Shown here piece after piece: positions 23,811-31,956 of a stretch of 64,000 nt of DNA. Location of the stretch: NCBI RefSeq assembly GCF_004348985.1, contig NZ_SMKW01000016.1, positions 62,001 to 126,000 on the forward strand, given 5' to 3'. Both the position numbers and the translations under genes were made by a program. Each line of letters starts with the position of its first letter. Positions within the stretch are counted from its first letter, which is position 1. The notes under the pieces are model-generated. The model was not told the origin of the DNA. It searched no databases and saw only the letters and a list, made by a program, of their open reading frames with translations. Source of the stretch: Saccharopolyspora elongata (GTDB lineage: Bacteria > Actinomycetota > Actinomycetes > Mycobacteriales > Pseudonocardiaceae).

Positions 23811-25199
23811 TTACCTCGGTCGGTGCGGCTGTGACGTTGACCCCGTCGTCGGACTGCTCGGCGGTGCCGAACTGCTCGTGGGCGGCGTCGTGCTGCTGGT
23901 CGGAGGCGTGGTGCTGCTCGGCGGCGTCGACGTGGTCGGAGATGTGGTGGTCGGTGGCGTCGTGGTCGTCGTGCTGGTCGGCGGCGCAGTCGTCGTCGTA
24001 ACAGGCGAATCCGGCAGCGACGGGTTCACCGGAGGCCAAGGCCACCAGCAGTGCGGCGGGCGCTGGCCCCACTCCGATGGCGGCCGGTCGCCCCAGCCCG
24101 GCCACGGGCACTCCGGCGTGGTGCTGGTGGGCGTCGTGGTCGGCGCCGGCGGTTCCGGCTCGGGCGGCGTCGGCAGCCACGGGAACAAGAGCCGCACGGT
24201 CACCGGGGCGCTGTCGTCGGCCGATCCCAGCTCCGCGGCCACCGGGATCGTCACCTCGCGGACGATCCAGCCGCCCCCCGGAACCGGACCGGCCGGCTCC
24301 GGCGAGAGCAGGCCCACCGGCCGCGGGAGCTCGGGCCACGGGAATCCCGGCAGCGCGGTCACCCAGACCTCGCTGTGGAAGGACTTGCCGGGCGCCAGCT
24401 CGGCGGCGCACCGAATCCGGCCCGGTTCGAAGTCGCACATCGGCGACAGCCCGGTCGCCTGCACGTCCGGCGGCAGCTCGGCCACGGCCTCAGCGCGCCC
24501 GGTGCTGGTTCCGGTGTTGCGCACGTCGATCGCGATCCGGCTGCACAGCCAGGGCAGGTGGCCCGGGGTGTCGTGGCCGTCGCAGAGCTGCAGTCCACCC
24601 GAGTTCCAGGAGGAGGTCCGGACGTCCACGCCGTCTACCGGCGTCGGCGGCTGGACCACGACCGGGACCGTCGGGAGCCGCAGCTGGATCTCGGTGCCCG
24701 CGCTGATGTTCGCGGTGATCTCGCCGCTGGTGGCGGACTCGTCGGCCTGGATGCGGTAGTCGAAGACGAACGACTCGCCGGGCCGCAGGCCGCGATCGGT
24801 GGTGCAGGTGATCGAGCCGGAGCCGTTCGTGCAGCTCACCGAGGGCGCGTCCGGGGCCTGCGCGCGAACCGGGATCGACGACGCGACCCGGCTCTGCGGG
24901 CTTGTCGAGGCGGGCCCGGACCGGATGGCGTTCGGCAGCTGCGCGGACACGCCCGGCGGCAGCTCCAGCGTGGAGACGACCGGCTCGGACGGCCCGGATC
25001 CACTGTTGTTCACCGTGATCGGCAACGCGACCGGATCGCCGCCGGGGACCAACTGGATCGGCTCGGCGGGCCCCGAGGCGTTCAGCACCGGCGTCGCCGC
25101 AGGCGGAGCAGGTGTGGGTGGCGCGGGCGCCGGTGCCGGCTGCGGTGCGGGCGGCTGGGGAGCCGGTGGCTGAGCCGCCGGAGGCTCCGGAGCCGGAGG
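23811..25199 (-). CDS. Extracellular C-terminal half of the membrane sigma factor, behind an in-frame TAG
   Basis: This frame continues without shift from the sigma factor gene after its TAG stop (25202-25200). It begins in the same Pro-rich linker ('PPAPEPPAAQPPAPQPP'), then gives about 300 residues of beta-rich repeats like extracellular Ig-like/COG1361 domains ('ITVNNSGSG', 'IAIDVRNTGTS', paired Cys such as 'SVSCTNGSGSITC'), and ends in a Thr/Pro/Ser-rich tail of about 70 residues fit to cross the cell wall. The first possible own start, GTG 25088, has no ribosome site. Most likely it is part of one 805-residue protein split by a nonsense change, a sequence error, or readthrough. Confidence 0.7.
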   Translation of the reverse strand, partial: PPAPEPPAAQPPAPQPPAPQPAPAPAPPTPAPPAATPVLNASGPAEPIQLVPGGDPVALPITVNNSGSGPSEPVVSTLELPPGVSAQLPNAIRSGPASTSPQSRVASSIPVRAQAPDAPSVSCTNGSGSITCTTDRGLRPGESFVFDYRIQADESATSGEITANISAGTEIQLRLPTVPVVVQPPTPVDGVDVRTSSWNSGGLQLCDGHDTPGHLPWLCSRIAIDVRNTGTSTGRAEAVAELPPDVQATGLSPMCDFEPGRIRCAAELAPGKSFHSEVWVTALPGFPWPELPRPVGLLSPEPAGPVPGGGWIVREVTIPVAAELGSADDSAPVTVRLLFPWLPTPPEPEPPAPTTTPTSTTPECPWPGWGDRPPSEWGQRPPHCWWPWPPVNPSLPDSPVTTTTAPPTSTTTTTPPTTTSPTTSTPPSSTTPPTSSTTPPTSSSAPPSSPTTGSTSQPHRPR

Positions 25200-26228
25200 C
25201 TACGGTGGCGGCTGGGCGGCGGCGTGCGGCGGCGCAGCCTGCGCGACCGGCACGGACTGGTCGGTGCCGGACGCCAGCGCGAGGGCGACCGCCGCGGCCA
25301 GCACCGCCGTGGCCGCCCCGGCGGTGACCGCCTGGCGCGGCCCGGCGCTGGCGGCGCCCGCCGCACCGGAGGCGCTGCCCGCGGCGACTGCCGCGCCGGC
25401 GGCCGCTCCGCCGGAGGACGAGAGGGCGAGGTAGCCGGTGACCGATCCGCCGAGCACCAGCGGCGCGATGATGACGCGCAGCGCACCGTTCACATCGGCG
25501 AGCTCCGCGGCCAGCGCGCGGCAGCGGTCGCAGCCGTCGAGATGCGTCTCGACCTGGGTGGTTTCGCGCTTGGACAGCCCGCCACGGGTCCACGCGCCGA
25601 GCCGGTCGACGGCGGCCCGGCACTGCTCGACGCCCGCCTCGGCGGCGTCCAGCTGCCCGAGGTGCACCTGCAGGTAGGCCTGGCGGAGCCCTTCGCGGGC
25701 CCGGTAGGCGAGCGCGGAGACGCCGTTGGGCGTCAGGCCGAGCAGCGGCGCCACCTGCGCCGGCGTCTGGCCTTCGATCTCGATGTGCCACAGCACGGTC
25801 TGCCAGCGCTCCGGCAGCCGGGTGAACGCCTGCGCGGCGAGCGTGCGCTCCAGCCCGGCGACCGCGGTGTCGGTGAACGGCACGCTCACGTCGGCGCCGG
25901 ACACCTCCGCGACGTCGTCGGCGAGCTGCACCTTGCGTTCGCGGCGGGTCCGGTCGTACGCGGTGTGCCGCAGCGCGGTCAGCAGGTAGGCGCGGAACGC
26001 GGTGTTCGGGCCGCGCCCGTCGCGAAGCGTGTCGAGCACCTTCGTGAAGGCCTCGGAGACCAGGTCGTCGGCCTCGGCCGGGGACTTCGCGACCTGCCGC
26101 GCCATGTTGTACGCCGCGCCGACGTGCCGCTCGTACAGCTGCGCGTAGGCCGCGGACGAGCCGCTGCGGACCTCTTCCAGCAGCTCGGTGTCGCTGGGCC
26201 CTTGCACTTCCGCCGGTACTGTCGCCAC
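25200..26228 (-). CDS. ECF sigma factor with C-terminal zinc finger and membrane segment
   Basis: 342 residues. Sigma-2 (about 12-98: 'LYERHVGAAYNMARQVAKS', 'EADDLVSEAFTKVLD'), sigma-4 (about 135-190: 'LPERWQTVLWHIEIEGQTPA' and 'GLTPNGVSALAYRAREGLR'), an anti-sigma-type zinc finger (HLDGCDRC, about 232), then two hydrophobic segments and a Pro-rich end. This is the layout of ECF groups in actinobacteria that carry their own anti-sigma region and a membrane anchor, so activity should be governed from outside the cell. GTG 26228 has GGAGGAAG seven to eight bases upstream. The TAG at 25202-25200 falls inside the linker and the same frame continues to 23811. Confidence 0.88.
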   Translation of the reverse strand: MATVPAEVQGPSDTELLEEVRSGSSAAYAQLYERHVGAAYNMARQVAKSPAEADDLVSEAFTKVLDTLRDGRGPNTAFRAYLLTALRHTAYDRTRRERKVQLADDVAEVSGADVSVPFTDTAVAGLERTLAAQAFTRLPERWQTVLWHIEIEGQTPAQVAPLLGLTPNGVSALAYRAREGLRQAYLQVHLGQLDAAEAGVEQCRAAVDRLGAWTRGGLSKRETTQVETHLDGCDRCRALAAELADVNGALRVIIAPLVLGGSVTGYLALSSSGGAAAGAAVAAGSASGAAGAASAGPRQAVTAGAATAVLAAAVALALASGTDQSVPVAQAAPPHAAAQPPP

Positions 26229-26424
26229 GCCGCACCTTCCTCCCCGCAGGGCGTTCGCAGATCCCGTTCGTAAGTAGGGAGTCATCTTCGGCCGATGTCA
26301 TGACGTGTCAAAGCTGAAGATTATTGTGATCTAGATCTTATTGCCCGCGCCATCAACTCCACCGTCATGGGCGACGAACTGCTCCGTCCCCTTGACAGGG
26401 CGTTGAAAAGAAGGGGCGTTGAGC

Positions 26425-27228
26425 ATGAGGGAGTGGCCGCTTAGGTGTGACGCGACGACGGTGGACGGGCGTCGGCGTGCGCTGCGATCCCGCTGGCGCA
26501 CGGCCAGCCTCGCCGCAGGTTGGCCGTTTCCGAGCGATTGGGCATCGGACGCGGTGGACGTGGTGTGCGCGGCGGTCGTGGCGGGGGACAGCTTGGCGGA
26601 ATCGCTGGCCGATCTCGGCGCGTCCCGGGCAGAGGCGGGCGTAGGGCTCGCCGGGGCGTTGCAGGACCTCGCCGCGCTGCACGCGGTGTCGGTCGGCTCG
26701 CACGACGGACTGGTGTCCGCCGACCCGGACGCGGTGCCGACCGCGATGGTGCGCGCCACGGCGCTGGGCTGGTCCGACGTGGTGGCCCGGATGTCGGTCG
26801 GGCGCGAGGTGGAGGACCCGCTCACGGGCCTGACCACTGCGGGCTACCTGCGCACCCGGCTGCACGAGGTGTACCGGGCGGCCCGCGCCGAGGGGCACCC
26901 GGCCGGCAGCGGGCACGTGCTGGTCACGGTCTCGCTCGGCGCCACCGCCGACGACTACCCCCGGATGATGGCTATGGTGCTGATCGCCGACGCGCTGCGG
27001 ACCGTGTTCGACGGTGGGGAGACGACGTCGCTGCTGCGGTCCGCGACGGCTGTGGTGCTGGCGCAGCGCGACCGGCTGCTGCCCGCCCGCTGCATCCAGG
27101 CGCGCTGGACGATCCAGCATCGCCTGGCGGCGGATCCGGCCCTGCGCGGCTGCGGCCCGGTGGTACTGCGCGAGGACGTCCTGCCGGATGGTCACGACGA
27201 GGCCTGCGAGCTCCTGGCGTCCCTGTGA
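26425..27228 (+). CDS. Protein with a degenerate GGDEF-like segment
   Basis: 267 residues, cytoplasmic. Residues about 132-147 read 'DPLTGLTTAGYLRTRLHEVY', matching the opening helix of GGDEF diguanylate cyclase domains, and the 100 residues after it have a fitting length. However the GGDEF catalytic signature itself is absent, so nucleotide cyclisation is not expected. The N-terminal 130 residues are helical and not recognised. ATG 26425 has GAAGGGG about nine bases upstream. It is divergent from the sigma factor gene across an unusually AT-rich gap (26300-26345), which may hold promoters for both. Confidence 0.6.
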   Translation: MREWPLRCDATTVDGRRRALRSRWRTASLAAGWPFPSDWASDAVDVVCAAVVAGDSLAESLADLGASRAEAGVGLAGALQDLAALHAVSVGSHDGLVSADPDAVPTAMVRATALGWSDVVARMSVGREVEDPLTGLTTAGYLRTRLHEVYRAARAEGHPAGSGHVLVTVSLGATADDYPRMMAMVLIADALRTVFDGGETTSLLRSATAVVLAQRDRLLPARCIQARWTIQHRLAADPALRGCGPVVLREDVLPDGHDEACELLASL

Positions 27229-27259
27229 CCGCGGTTTCAATGAGGTTTTTTCATCCGCG

Positions 27260-27309
27260 TTCTGCGTGGCGGTGCGGGTGGCGGCCCCCGGCGGGAGTCA
27301 CAGCGCCCG
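27260..27309. repeat. 50-bp interspersed repeat, first copy
   Basis: Shares GCGGTGCGGGTGGCGGCCCC and flanks (TTCTGCGTGG before, GCGGGAGTCAC after) with 31740-31790. About 80 percent identical by eye. Confidence 0.65.
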
Positions 27310-27495
27310 CCTGGCTGTGGGTGCCCTGACTTATGTATGGCCCAGGCGAACGCTGAGAACCTGCGGCGGTGCAAGCCGCGTAGGTGGGCTATGCGCCTGC
27401 TTTCGGGATACGGTCCGTTGGCTGTCGCGGCTGCGGTCACCAGCCAAGATGAAACCGCGGAAGTCTCCGGGCCCGTCGTCGCCCGGGACACCGGT

Positions 27496-27525
27496 GTCCT
27501 CCAGTTTCAATTGAAACTGGAGGAC
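27496..27525. repeat. Perfect 30-bp palindrome
   Basis: GTCCTCCAGTTTCAA followed directly by its reverse complement TTGAAACTGGAGGAC, with no spacer. It lies 90 bp upstream of purK; as DNA it could be a dimeric regulator site, as RNA a terminator for the upstream gene. Confidence 0.7.
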
Positions 27526-27602
27526 CGATTTCCCCCGACCTCCGGGCTGTGAGGTGGGTCGCGTCGGGAGGTCCCGGCGCTGGTGCGGGCCGGTCGCCGC
27601 TC

Positions 27603-27608
27603 TAGGCT
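27603..27608 (+). promoter_or_regulatory. -10 box of leaderless purK
   Basis: TAGGCT, six bases before the GTG at 27615. Confidence 0.6.
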
Positions 27609-27614
27609 GACGGC

Positions 27615-28799
27615 GTGGACCACCGCACCGGAACCCCAGTTGTCGGCATGATCGGTGGCGGGCAGCTCGCGAGGATGACCCACCAGGCCGCGATCCCGTT
27701 GGGGCAGTCGCTGAAGGTGCTGGCGACCTCGGCGGACGACGCCGCTGCACTCGTTGCGCCGAACGTGGAGATCGGCCACCACGCCGACCTCGAGGCGCTG
27801 AAGAACTTCGCGCAGGGGTGCGACGTGGTCACCTTCGACCACGAGCACGTGCCCGGCGAGCACCTCCGCGCGCTGGCCGCGTCCGGTGTCTCCGTGCAGC
27901 CCGGGCCGGATGCCCTGCTGCACGCGCAGGACAAGCTCGTGATGCGCCGCAAGCTCGCCGAACTCGGCCTCCCGGTGCCGCCGTTCGCCGAGGTCACCTC
28001 GGTCGGCGACGCGCTGGAGTTCGGCGCGGAGCACGGCTGGCCGTGCGTGCTGAAGACCGCCCGCGGTGGCTACGACGGGCGCGGCGTGTGGGTGCTCGAC
28101 ACCCCGGACAGCGCCAAGCGCACCGTCACCGAGCTGTTGGAGAGCGGTTCGCGGCTGCTCGTCGAGCAGTGCGTGCCGCTGCGCCGGGAGCTCGCCGCGC
28201 TGGTCGCGCGCTCGCCGTTCGGGCAGGGCGCGGCGTGGCCGCTGGTGGAGACGGTGCAGGAGGACGGCATCTGCGTGCAGGTGCTCGCCCCGGCCCCCGA
28301 CGCCTCGGCCGAGCTGACCGAGCAGGCCCAGGACCTCGCGCTGAAGATCGCCGAGTCGCTCGACGTGACCGGCGTGCTCGCGGTCGAGCTGTTCGAGACT
28401 GCCGACGGCCTGGTGATCAACGAGCTGGCGATGCGCCCGCACAACTCCGGGCACTGGACCATCGAGGGCTCCCGCACCTCGCAGTTCGAGCAGCACCTGC
28501 GGGCCGTGCTCGACTATCCGCTGGGCAGCACCGAGCCGACCGCGCCGGCCGTGGTGATGGCCAACCTGCTGGGCTCGCCGACCGAGCCGAAGATGGGCGT
28601 GGACGAGCGGCTGCACCACCTGTTCGCCCGCTACCCGCACGCGAAGGTCCACCTGTACGGCAAGAGCGAGCGCCCGGGGCGCAAGCTCGGCCACATCACC
28701 GTGCTCGGCGACCGGATGGACGAGGTGCGGGAACAGGCGCGACTGGCCGCGCACTGGCTGTCGCACGCCGAGTGGCTCGACGGCCACGAGATCCACTGA
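27615..28799 (+). CDS. purK: N5-carboxyaminoimidazole ribonucleotide synthase
   Basis: 394 residues, ATP-grasp fold. It joins bicarbonate to aminoimidazole ribonucleotide using ATP, the first half of the two-step carboxylation in purine synthesis. '[12 protein letters not shown]' (about 10-21) is the family N-terminus, '[19 protein letters not shown]' begins the ATP-grasp domain, '[15 protein letters not shown]' is the glycine-rich ATP loop and '[17 protein letters not shown]' the metal- and substrate-binding end of the domain. purE follows 40 bp downstream. The start is set by the TAGGCT box six bases upstream, giving a leaderless mRNA. Confidence 0.97.
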   Translation: MDHRTGTPVVGMIGGGQLARMTHQAAIPLGQSLKVLATSADDAAALVAPNVEIGHHADLEALKNFAQGCDVVTFDHEHVPGEHLRALAASGVSVQPGPDALLHAQDKLVMRRKLAELGLPVPPFAEVTSVGDALEFGAEHGWPCVLKTARGGYDGRGVWVLDTPDSAKRTVTELLESGSRLLVEQCVPLRRELAALVARSPFGQGAAWPLVETVQEDGICVQVLAPAPDASAELTEQAQDLALKIAESLDVTGVLAVELFETADGLVINELAMRPHNSGHWTIEGSRTSQFEQHLRAVLDYPLGSTEPTAPAVVMANLLGSPTEPKMGVDERLHHLFARYPHAKVHLYGKSERPGRKLGHITVLGDRMDEVREQARLAAHWLSHAEWLDGHEIH

Positions 28800-28839
28800 C
28801 ACAGCACCCGTACGACGCAGCGAAGCGAGAGGTCCGAGC

Positions 28840-29358
28840 GTGGCAGGCGAGAATCCACTGGTCGGCTTGATCATGGGCAGCGACTCCGACTGGCCGGTGA
28901 TGCAGGCCGCGGCCGACGCGCTCACCGAGTTCGACGTGCCGTTCGAGGCCGGCGTCTACTCCGCGCACCGCACGCCGCAGCGGATGCTCGACTACGCCCG
29001 CACCGCGGCCGACCGCGGCATCCGGGTGATCATCGCCGGGGCGGGCGGCGCGGCGCACCTGCCGGGCATGGTCGCCTCGGCGACGGTGCTGCCGGTGATC
29101 GGCGTCCCGGTGCCCCTGAAGTACCTCGACGGCATGGACTCGCTGCTGTCGATCGTGCAGATGCCGGCCGGCGTGCCGGTGGCGACGGTGTCGGTGGGCG
29201 GGGCGCGCAACGCGGGCCTGCTCGCGGTCCGGACGCTGGCGGCGGACTCCGGCGAGCTGGGCGCCCGGCTGCGCGCGGACATGGCCAAGTTCCAGGCGGA
29301 CCTGGAGACGATGGTCCTCGGCAAGCACGATGCCCTCCAGCAGAAGGCCCACGGCTGA
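28840..29358 (+). CDS. purE: N5-carboxyaminoimidazole ribonucleotide mutase
   Basis: 172 residues. Rearranges N5-carboxyaminoimidazole ribonucleotide, the product of PurK, to 4-carboxy-aminoimidazole ribonucleotide. '[15 protein letters not shown]' is the phosphate-binding loop, '[11 protein letters not shown]' carries the catalytic His, and '[16 protein letters not shown]' and '[20 protein letters not shown]' are the other active-site segments of class I PurE. GTG 28840 is the only sensible start. Operon with purK, ended by a long imperfect hairpin at 29380-29427. Confidence 0.97.
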   Translation: MAGENPLVGLIMGSDSDWPVMQAAADALTEFDVPFEAGVYSAHRTPQRMLDYARTAADRGIRVIIAGAGGAAHLPGMVASATVLPVIGVPVPLKYLDGMDSLLSIVQMPAGVPVATVSVGGARNAGLLAVRTLAADSGELGARLRADMAKFQADLETMVLGKHDALQQKAHG

Positions 29359-29379
29359 CCTCACGCCCACCCGGGGTCT

Positions 29380-29427
29380 CCGCAATTTCAATGGAAATCG
29401 GACCTTCGATTTCAATGGAAATTGCGG
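29380..29427. terminator. Long hairpin between purE and the thioesterase gene
   Basis: CCGCAATTTCAATGGAAATC and its near-complement GATTTCAATGGAAATTGCGG form a 21-bp stem with two mismatches and a six-base loop, between convergent genes. The 14-mer ATTTCAATGGAAAT is present in both arms as a direct repeat. Confidence 0.7.
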
Positions 29428-29463
29428 ACCACGGCCCGCTCCCTGGCGGCCGGGCCGTGATGG

Positions 29464-30246
29464 TCAACCGAGTTGGTTGACCATCACCGCCTCGTGGGCG
29501 TTGCCGATCGGGCCGCGCTCGTCGTACAGGCGGGCGCTGGCCACGCCGATGCCGGTGGGCTGCACGTCCCGCCGGATCTCCATGCCGAGCCATTCGCCTT
29601 CGAACGGCCGGTGCAGGTAGAGCGTGATGTCGGTGTTGATCCACGGCCCGAAGATCGGCCCGATCGGGCTGGCCGCGCTGATGCAGTCGACGAGCACCGC
29701 GACGTGACCGAGCGGGCTCAGCGGCTCGCCGGGCAGCAGCGGTAGCGGCATCCGCATCCACGCCCGGCTGGTGCCGGTCGCGCTCTGGTCCGCGACCCAC
29801 CGCACCTGCACCACGTCGTGCACGCCCCAGCGCAGGCCGAGTTCCGGCGGCAGCAGGTGACCGCCGGCGATCCCGTCCGGGCCGGGGAAGGGCACCGCCT
29901 CGTCGGGTTCCGGTCCGTCCACATCGGAATGGCGCAGCAGCTGGGCGGTGGCGTGCGCGACGTCCTTGTCGCCGGCGGTGAGGGTCGCCTCGACGACGTG
30001 CAGCCGCTTTCCGGTCCGAAGTGGACGAACGGAGGCGGCGAGCGGGGTGCGGGGCACCGGCCGCATCAGGTCGACGGTGAGCCGGGCGACGAACAAGTCG
30101 GGGTCGTCGGTGTGCCGCTCGACGGCGCGAGCGAGCAGCCCGGCGATCGGGCCGCCGCCGGTCAGCTCGCCCCACGGGTTGCCCGCCGCTTCGCTGGGGA
30201 CGAACAGCTCGCCGTCGGGGTGGAAAAGGGCCTGGTTGTCGCGCAT
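29464..30246 (-). CDS. Acyl-CoA thioesterase-like protein (double hot-dog)
   Basis: 260 residues made of two hot-dog domains like TesB/4HBT_3 thioesterases. 'GNPWGELTGGGPIAGLLARA' lies in the first (about 22-41), 'HVVEATLTAGDKDVAHATA' in its strand region, and 'GHVAVLVDCISAASPIGP' with 'INTDITLYLHRPFEGEW' in the second. The substrate is not evident; acyl-CoA hydrolysis is a family-level guess. ATG 30246 is exactly six bases after TAACAT, the leaderless pattern. Convergent with purE. Confidence 0.8.
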   Translation of the reverse strand: MRDNQALFHPDGELFVPSEAAGNPWGELTGGGPIAGLLARAVERHTDDPDLFVARLTVDLMRPVPRTPLAASVRPLRTGKRLHVVEATLTAGDKDVAHATAQLLRHSDVDGPEPDEAVPFPGPDGIAGGHLLPPELGLRWGVHDVVQVRWVADQSATGTSRAWMRMPLPLLPGEPLSPLGHVAVLVDCISAASPIGPIFGPWINTDITLYLHRPFEGEWLGMEIRRDVQPTGIGVASARLYDERGPIGNAHEAVMVNQLG

Positions 30247-30252
30247 TCCCCG

Positions 30253-30258
30253 ATGTTA
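30253..30258 (-). promoter_or_regulatory. -10 box of leaderless thioesterase gene
   Basis: TAACAT on the minus strand, six bases before the ATG at 30246; identical hexamer and spacing to maf. Confidence 0.55.
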
Positions 30259-30430
30259 CCCGTCGGTAGCAACGCGGTGGTACTGGTCGTTTGCCAGTTT
30301 TCTGGCGAGTTGTCGCGGAATGGTTCCACGTTGCGGGATGCGTGTGAGCATCTTCTCGACGGGGATGGTTGTTTGAAGCTTCATGTACATTTGGTGACGC
30401 CGCCAGATACCGACCTTGAAAGGTTCCCCC

Positions 30431-30856
30431 ATGCAGCACAGCCTTCGTGACGTGACGATCCTGGTCGCGCGCCTCGTCGTGGGCGCGACGTTCCTCGCGC
30501 ACGCCTACCAGAAGTGGGTGCTCTACGGAATTGACAACGTCGTCGCTTCGTTCGGCAAGATGGGCCTGCCCGCGGTCGCGGCGTGGTTCACCGCGCTGGT
30601 CGAGCTGCTCGGTGGCCTGGGGCTGATCCTGGGTGTGCTGATGCCGGTCGCCGGCACCCTGCTCGCGGCGGTCATGGTGGGTGCGCTGTTCACGGCGCAC
30701 CTCAGCGGCGGGTTCTTCCTGTCGGACGGCGGCTTCGAGTACGTGCTGGTGCTCGCGGCGGCCAGCCTCGCGCTCGGCTTCAGCGGCTCGCGCTTCACGC
30801 TCACCGGCCTGTTCACCGGCAAGTCGGCGGCCGGCCGCGAGAAGGCCGCGGCCTGA
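30431..30856 (+). CDS. DoxX-family membrane protein
   Basis: 141 residues with four transmembrane helices: 'VARLVVGATFLAHAYQKWV' begins the DoxX domain, and 'GGLGLILGVLMPVAGTLLAA' is the second helix pair. DoxX proteins are small inner-membrane proteins linked to thiosulfate oxidation in archaea and to redox homeostasis in mycobacteria; the role here is open. ATG 30431 has GAAAGG about eight bases before it. Monocistronic, ended by a perfect 18-bp terminator hairpin seven bases after its stop. Confidence 0.88.
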   Translation: MQHSLRDVTILVARLVVGATFLAHAYQKWVLYGIDNVVASFGKMGLPAVAAWFTALVELLGGLGLILGVLMPVAGTLLAAVMVGALFTAHLSGGFFLSDGGFEYVLVLAAASLALGFSGSRFTLTGLFTGKSAAGREKAAA

Positions 30857-30862
30857 TCAAGC

Positions 30863-30903
30863 CGAAGGGCGCCTCCGGCCATCGCGGCCGGAGGCGCCCT
30901 TCG
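30863..30903 (+). terminator. Rho-independent-like terminator of the doxX gene
   Basis: CGAAGGGCGCCTCCGGCC pairs perfectly with GGCCGGAGGCGCCCTTCG over 18 bp, five-base loop, followed by TCGTTGGT with a weak T content. Confidence 0.9.
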
Positions 30904-30999
30904 TCGTTGGTCATACATAAGCCGGGGATCCCGGAGTCCAGGCGGCGTCTGAGGTTCCGCTGCCGGCACCGCAATGCAGAACGAGTTTGGAACCCGTCT

Positions 31000-31710
31000 C
31001 TAGGTCAGGTCGACGGTGATGCGCTCGTCGGCGCGGCGCTGCTCCAGCTTCTGCGGGTCGGGATTGGTGCAGTGCACCAGGGACGCCCGCGCGGACAGCA
31101 CGGTGAGCAAGCCGTCCACGACACCGCCCGGCAAATGCCATTCCAATGTGGACAGAACGCGGTCGTCGCGGCCGATGTGCAGGGCATCGGCGCGCAGCCG
31201 GGCCTCGGCCAGCAGGTCCTCAACCGACAGGTCCAGCAGCGCCGGGTCGTCGCCGCCGACCGGCGAGAGCGGGCTGAAGTCGTCGCCGTGCACGCGGATG
31301 TCCGACACGTAGTCGGCGACGCCGCCCGGCAGGCCGCGCACCGGCGCGCCGAGCGCGTCCAGGCCCACGGCGGCGATGGTGTGCGCGCCCTTGCCGCTGT
31401 CCAGGTCGGATGCCGGGACGAAAGCCACCTCGGCGCCCTGCGGGTCGTCGGTGATGTGCGCCCCGCACCACCAGGCGCCCAGCAGCACCCCGACGGTCTG
31501 CCAGTGCGCGGGCAGCGCCACCAGCACCGGCGCGCCCGGCTCGAGGTCGAGCTCGTCGACCAGCCAGTTCGCCGTCTTCGCCGCCCAGTTCGCGGTGGTC
31601 GCGCGGGACAGCTCGATGCGCGCCCCGGTGGCGTCGTCGTAGTGCGTGATCAGCGGTTTCGGAGCTCCGCCGGCCAGCAGCGGACCGAGCAGTGCCTGGG
31701 TAACGCTCAT
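31000..31710 (-). CDS. TIGR03089 family protein (AMP-binding-like fragment)
   Basis: 236 residues that resemble the first third of acyl-AMP ligases: 'ITHYDDATGARIELSRATTA' then 'NWLVDELDLEPGAPVLVALP' and 'WQTVGVLLGAWWCGAHI'. The ATP loop and catalytic Lys regions of true ligases are missing, as in the whole TIGR03089 family, which is restricted to actinobacteria and usually next to an LCP gene as here. Function unknown. ATG 31710 is six bases after TAGGCT, so leaderless. The M. tuberculosis counterpart (from memory Rv3268) has the same neighbour. Confidence 0.85.
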   Translation of the reverse strand: MSVTQALLGPLLAGGAPKPLITHYDDATGARIELSRATTANWAAKTANWLVDELDLEPGAPVLVALPAHWQTVGVLLGAWWCGAHITDDPQGAEVAFVPASDLDSGKGAHTIAAVGLDALGAPVRGLPGGVADYVSDIRVHGDDFSPLSPVGGDDPALLDLSVEDLLAEARLRADALHIGRDDRVLSTLEWHLPGGVVDGLLTVLSARASLVHCTNPDPQKLEQRRADERITVDLT

Positions 31711-31716
31711 GCCGCG

Positions 31717-31722
31717 AGCCTA
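31717..31722 (-). promoter_or_regulatory. -10 box of leaderless TIGR03089 gene
   Basis: TAGGCT on the minus strand, six bases before the ATG at 31710. Confidence 0.6.
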
Positions 31723-31739
31723 AGGGGTGGTTGCACTCG

Positions 31740-31790
31740 TTTTGCGTAGCGGTGCGGGTGGCGGCCCCCCTGCGGGAATTACGGCCCCCG
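31740..31790. repeat. 50-bp interspersed repeat, second copy
   Basis: TTTTGCGTAGCGGTGCGGGT and following GGCGGCCCC match 27260-27309; differences are single bases and one indel. Confidence 0.65.
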
Positions 31791-31907
31791 ATTCGTGCAC
31801 GACGGAAGCGATGTCGCCACCAGCTTCCGGCGGAGCCCGTCGCCGCCATCTGTCAGAACGACCAGTCCCACCGCTCCAGGCACGGGGCCGTGCTGCTCGC
31901 AGCGGCT

Positions 31908-31923
31908 GATTTCGCGCGAAATC
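31908..31923. repeat. 16-bp palindrome GATTTCGCGCGAAATC, second copy
   Basis: Identical core to the palindrome at 8366-8387, followed by the same GCCA. It is 33 bp downstream of the LCP gene stop. Confidence 0.7.
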
Positions 31924-31956
31924 GCCACCACGCATCGCGTTCTAAGTGGCCCGAGG

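Larger units (their letters stand above)
27229..27614. other. Intergenic region with two repeats, no gene seen
   Basis: 386 bp upstream of purK. Holds a 50-bp interspersed repeat (27260-27309), a perfect 30-bp palindrome (27496-27525) and the purK -10 box. Frames open here are short and unconvincing. Confidence 0.6.

Noticed and set aside
24051-26273. Plus-strand open frame of 740 codons over the sigma factor locus
   Set aside because: Arg/Gly-rich shadow of a well-supported minus-strand gene.
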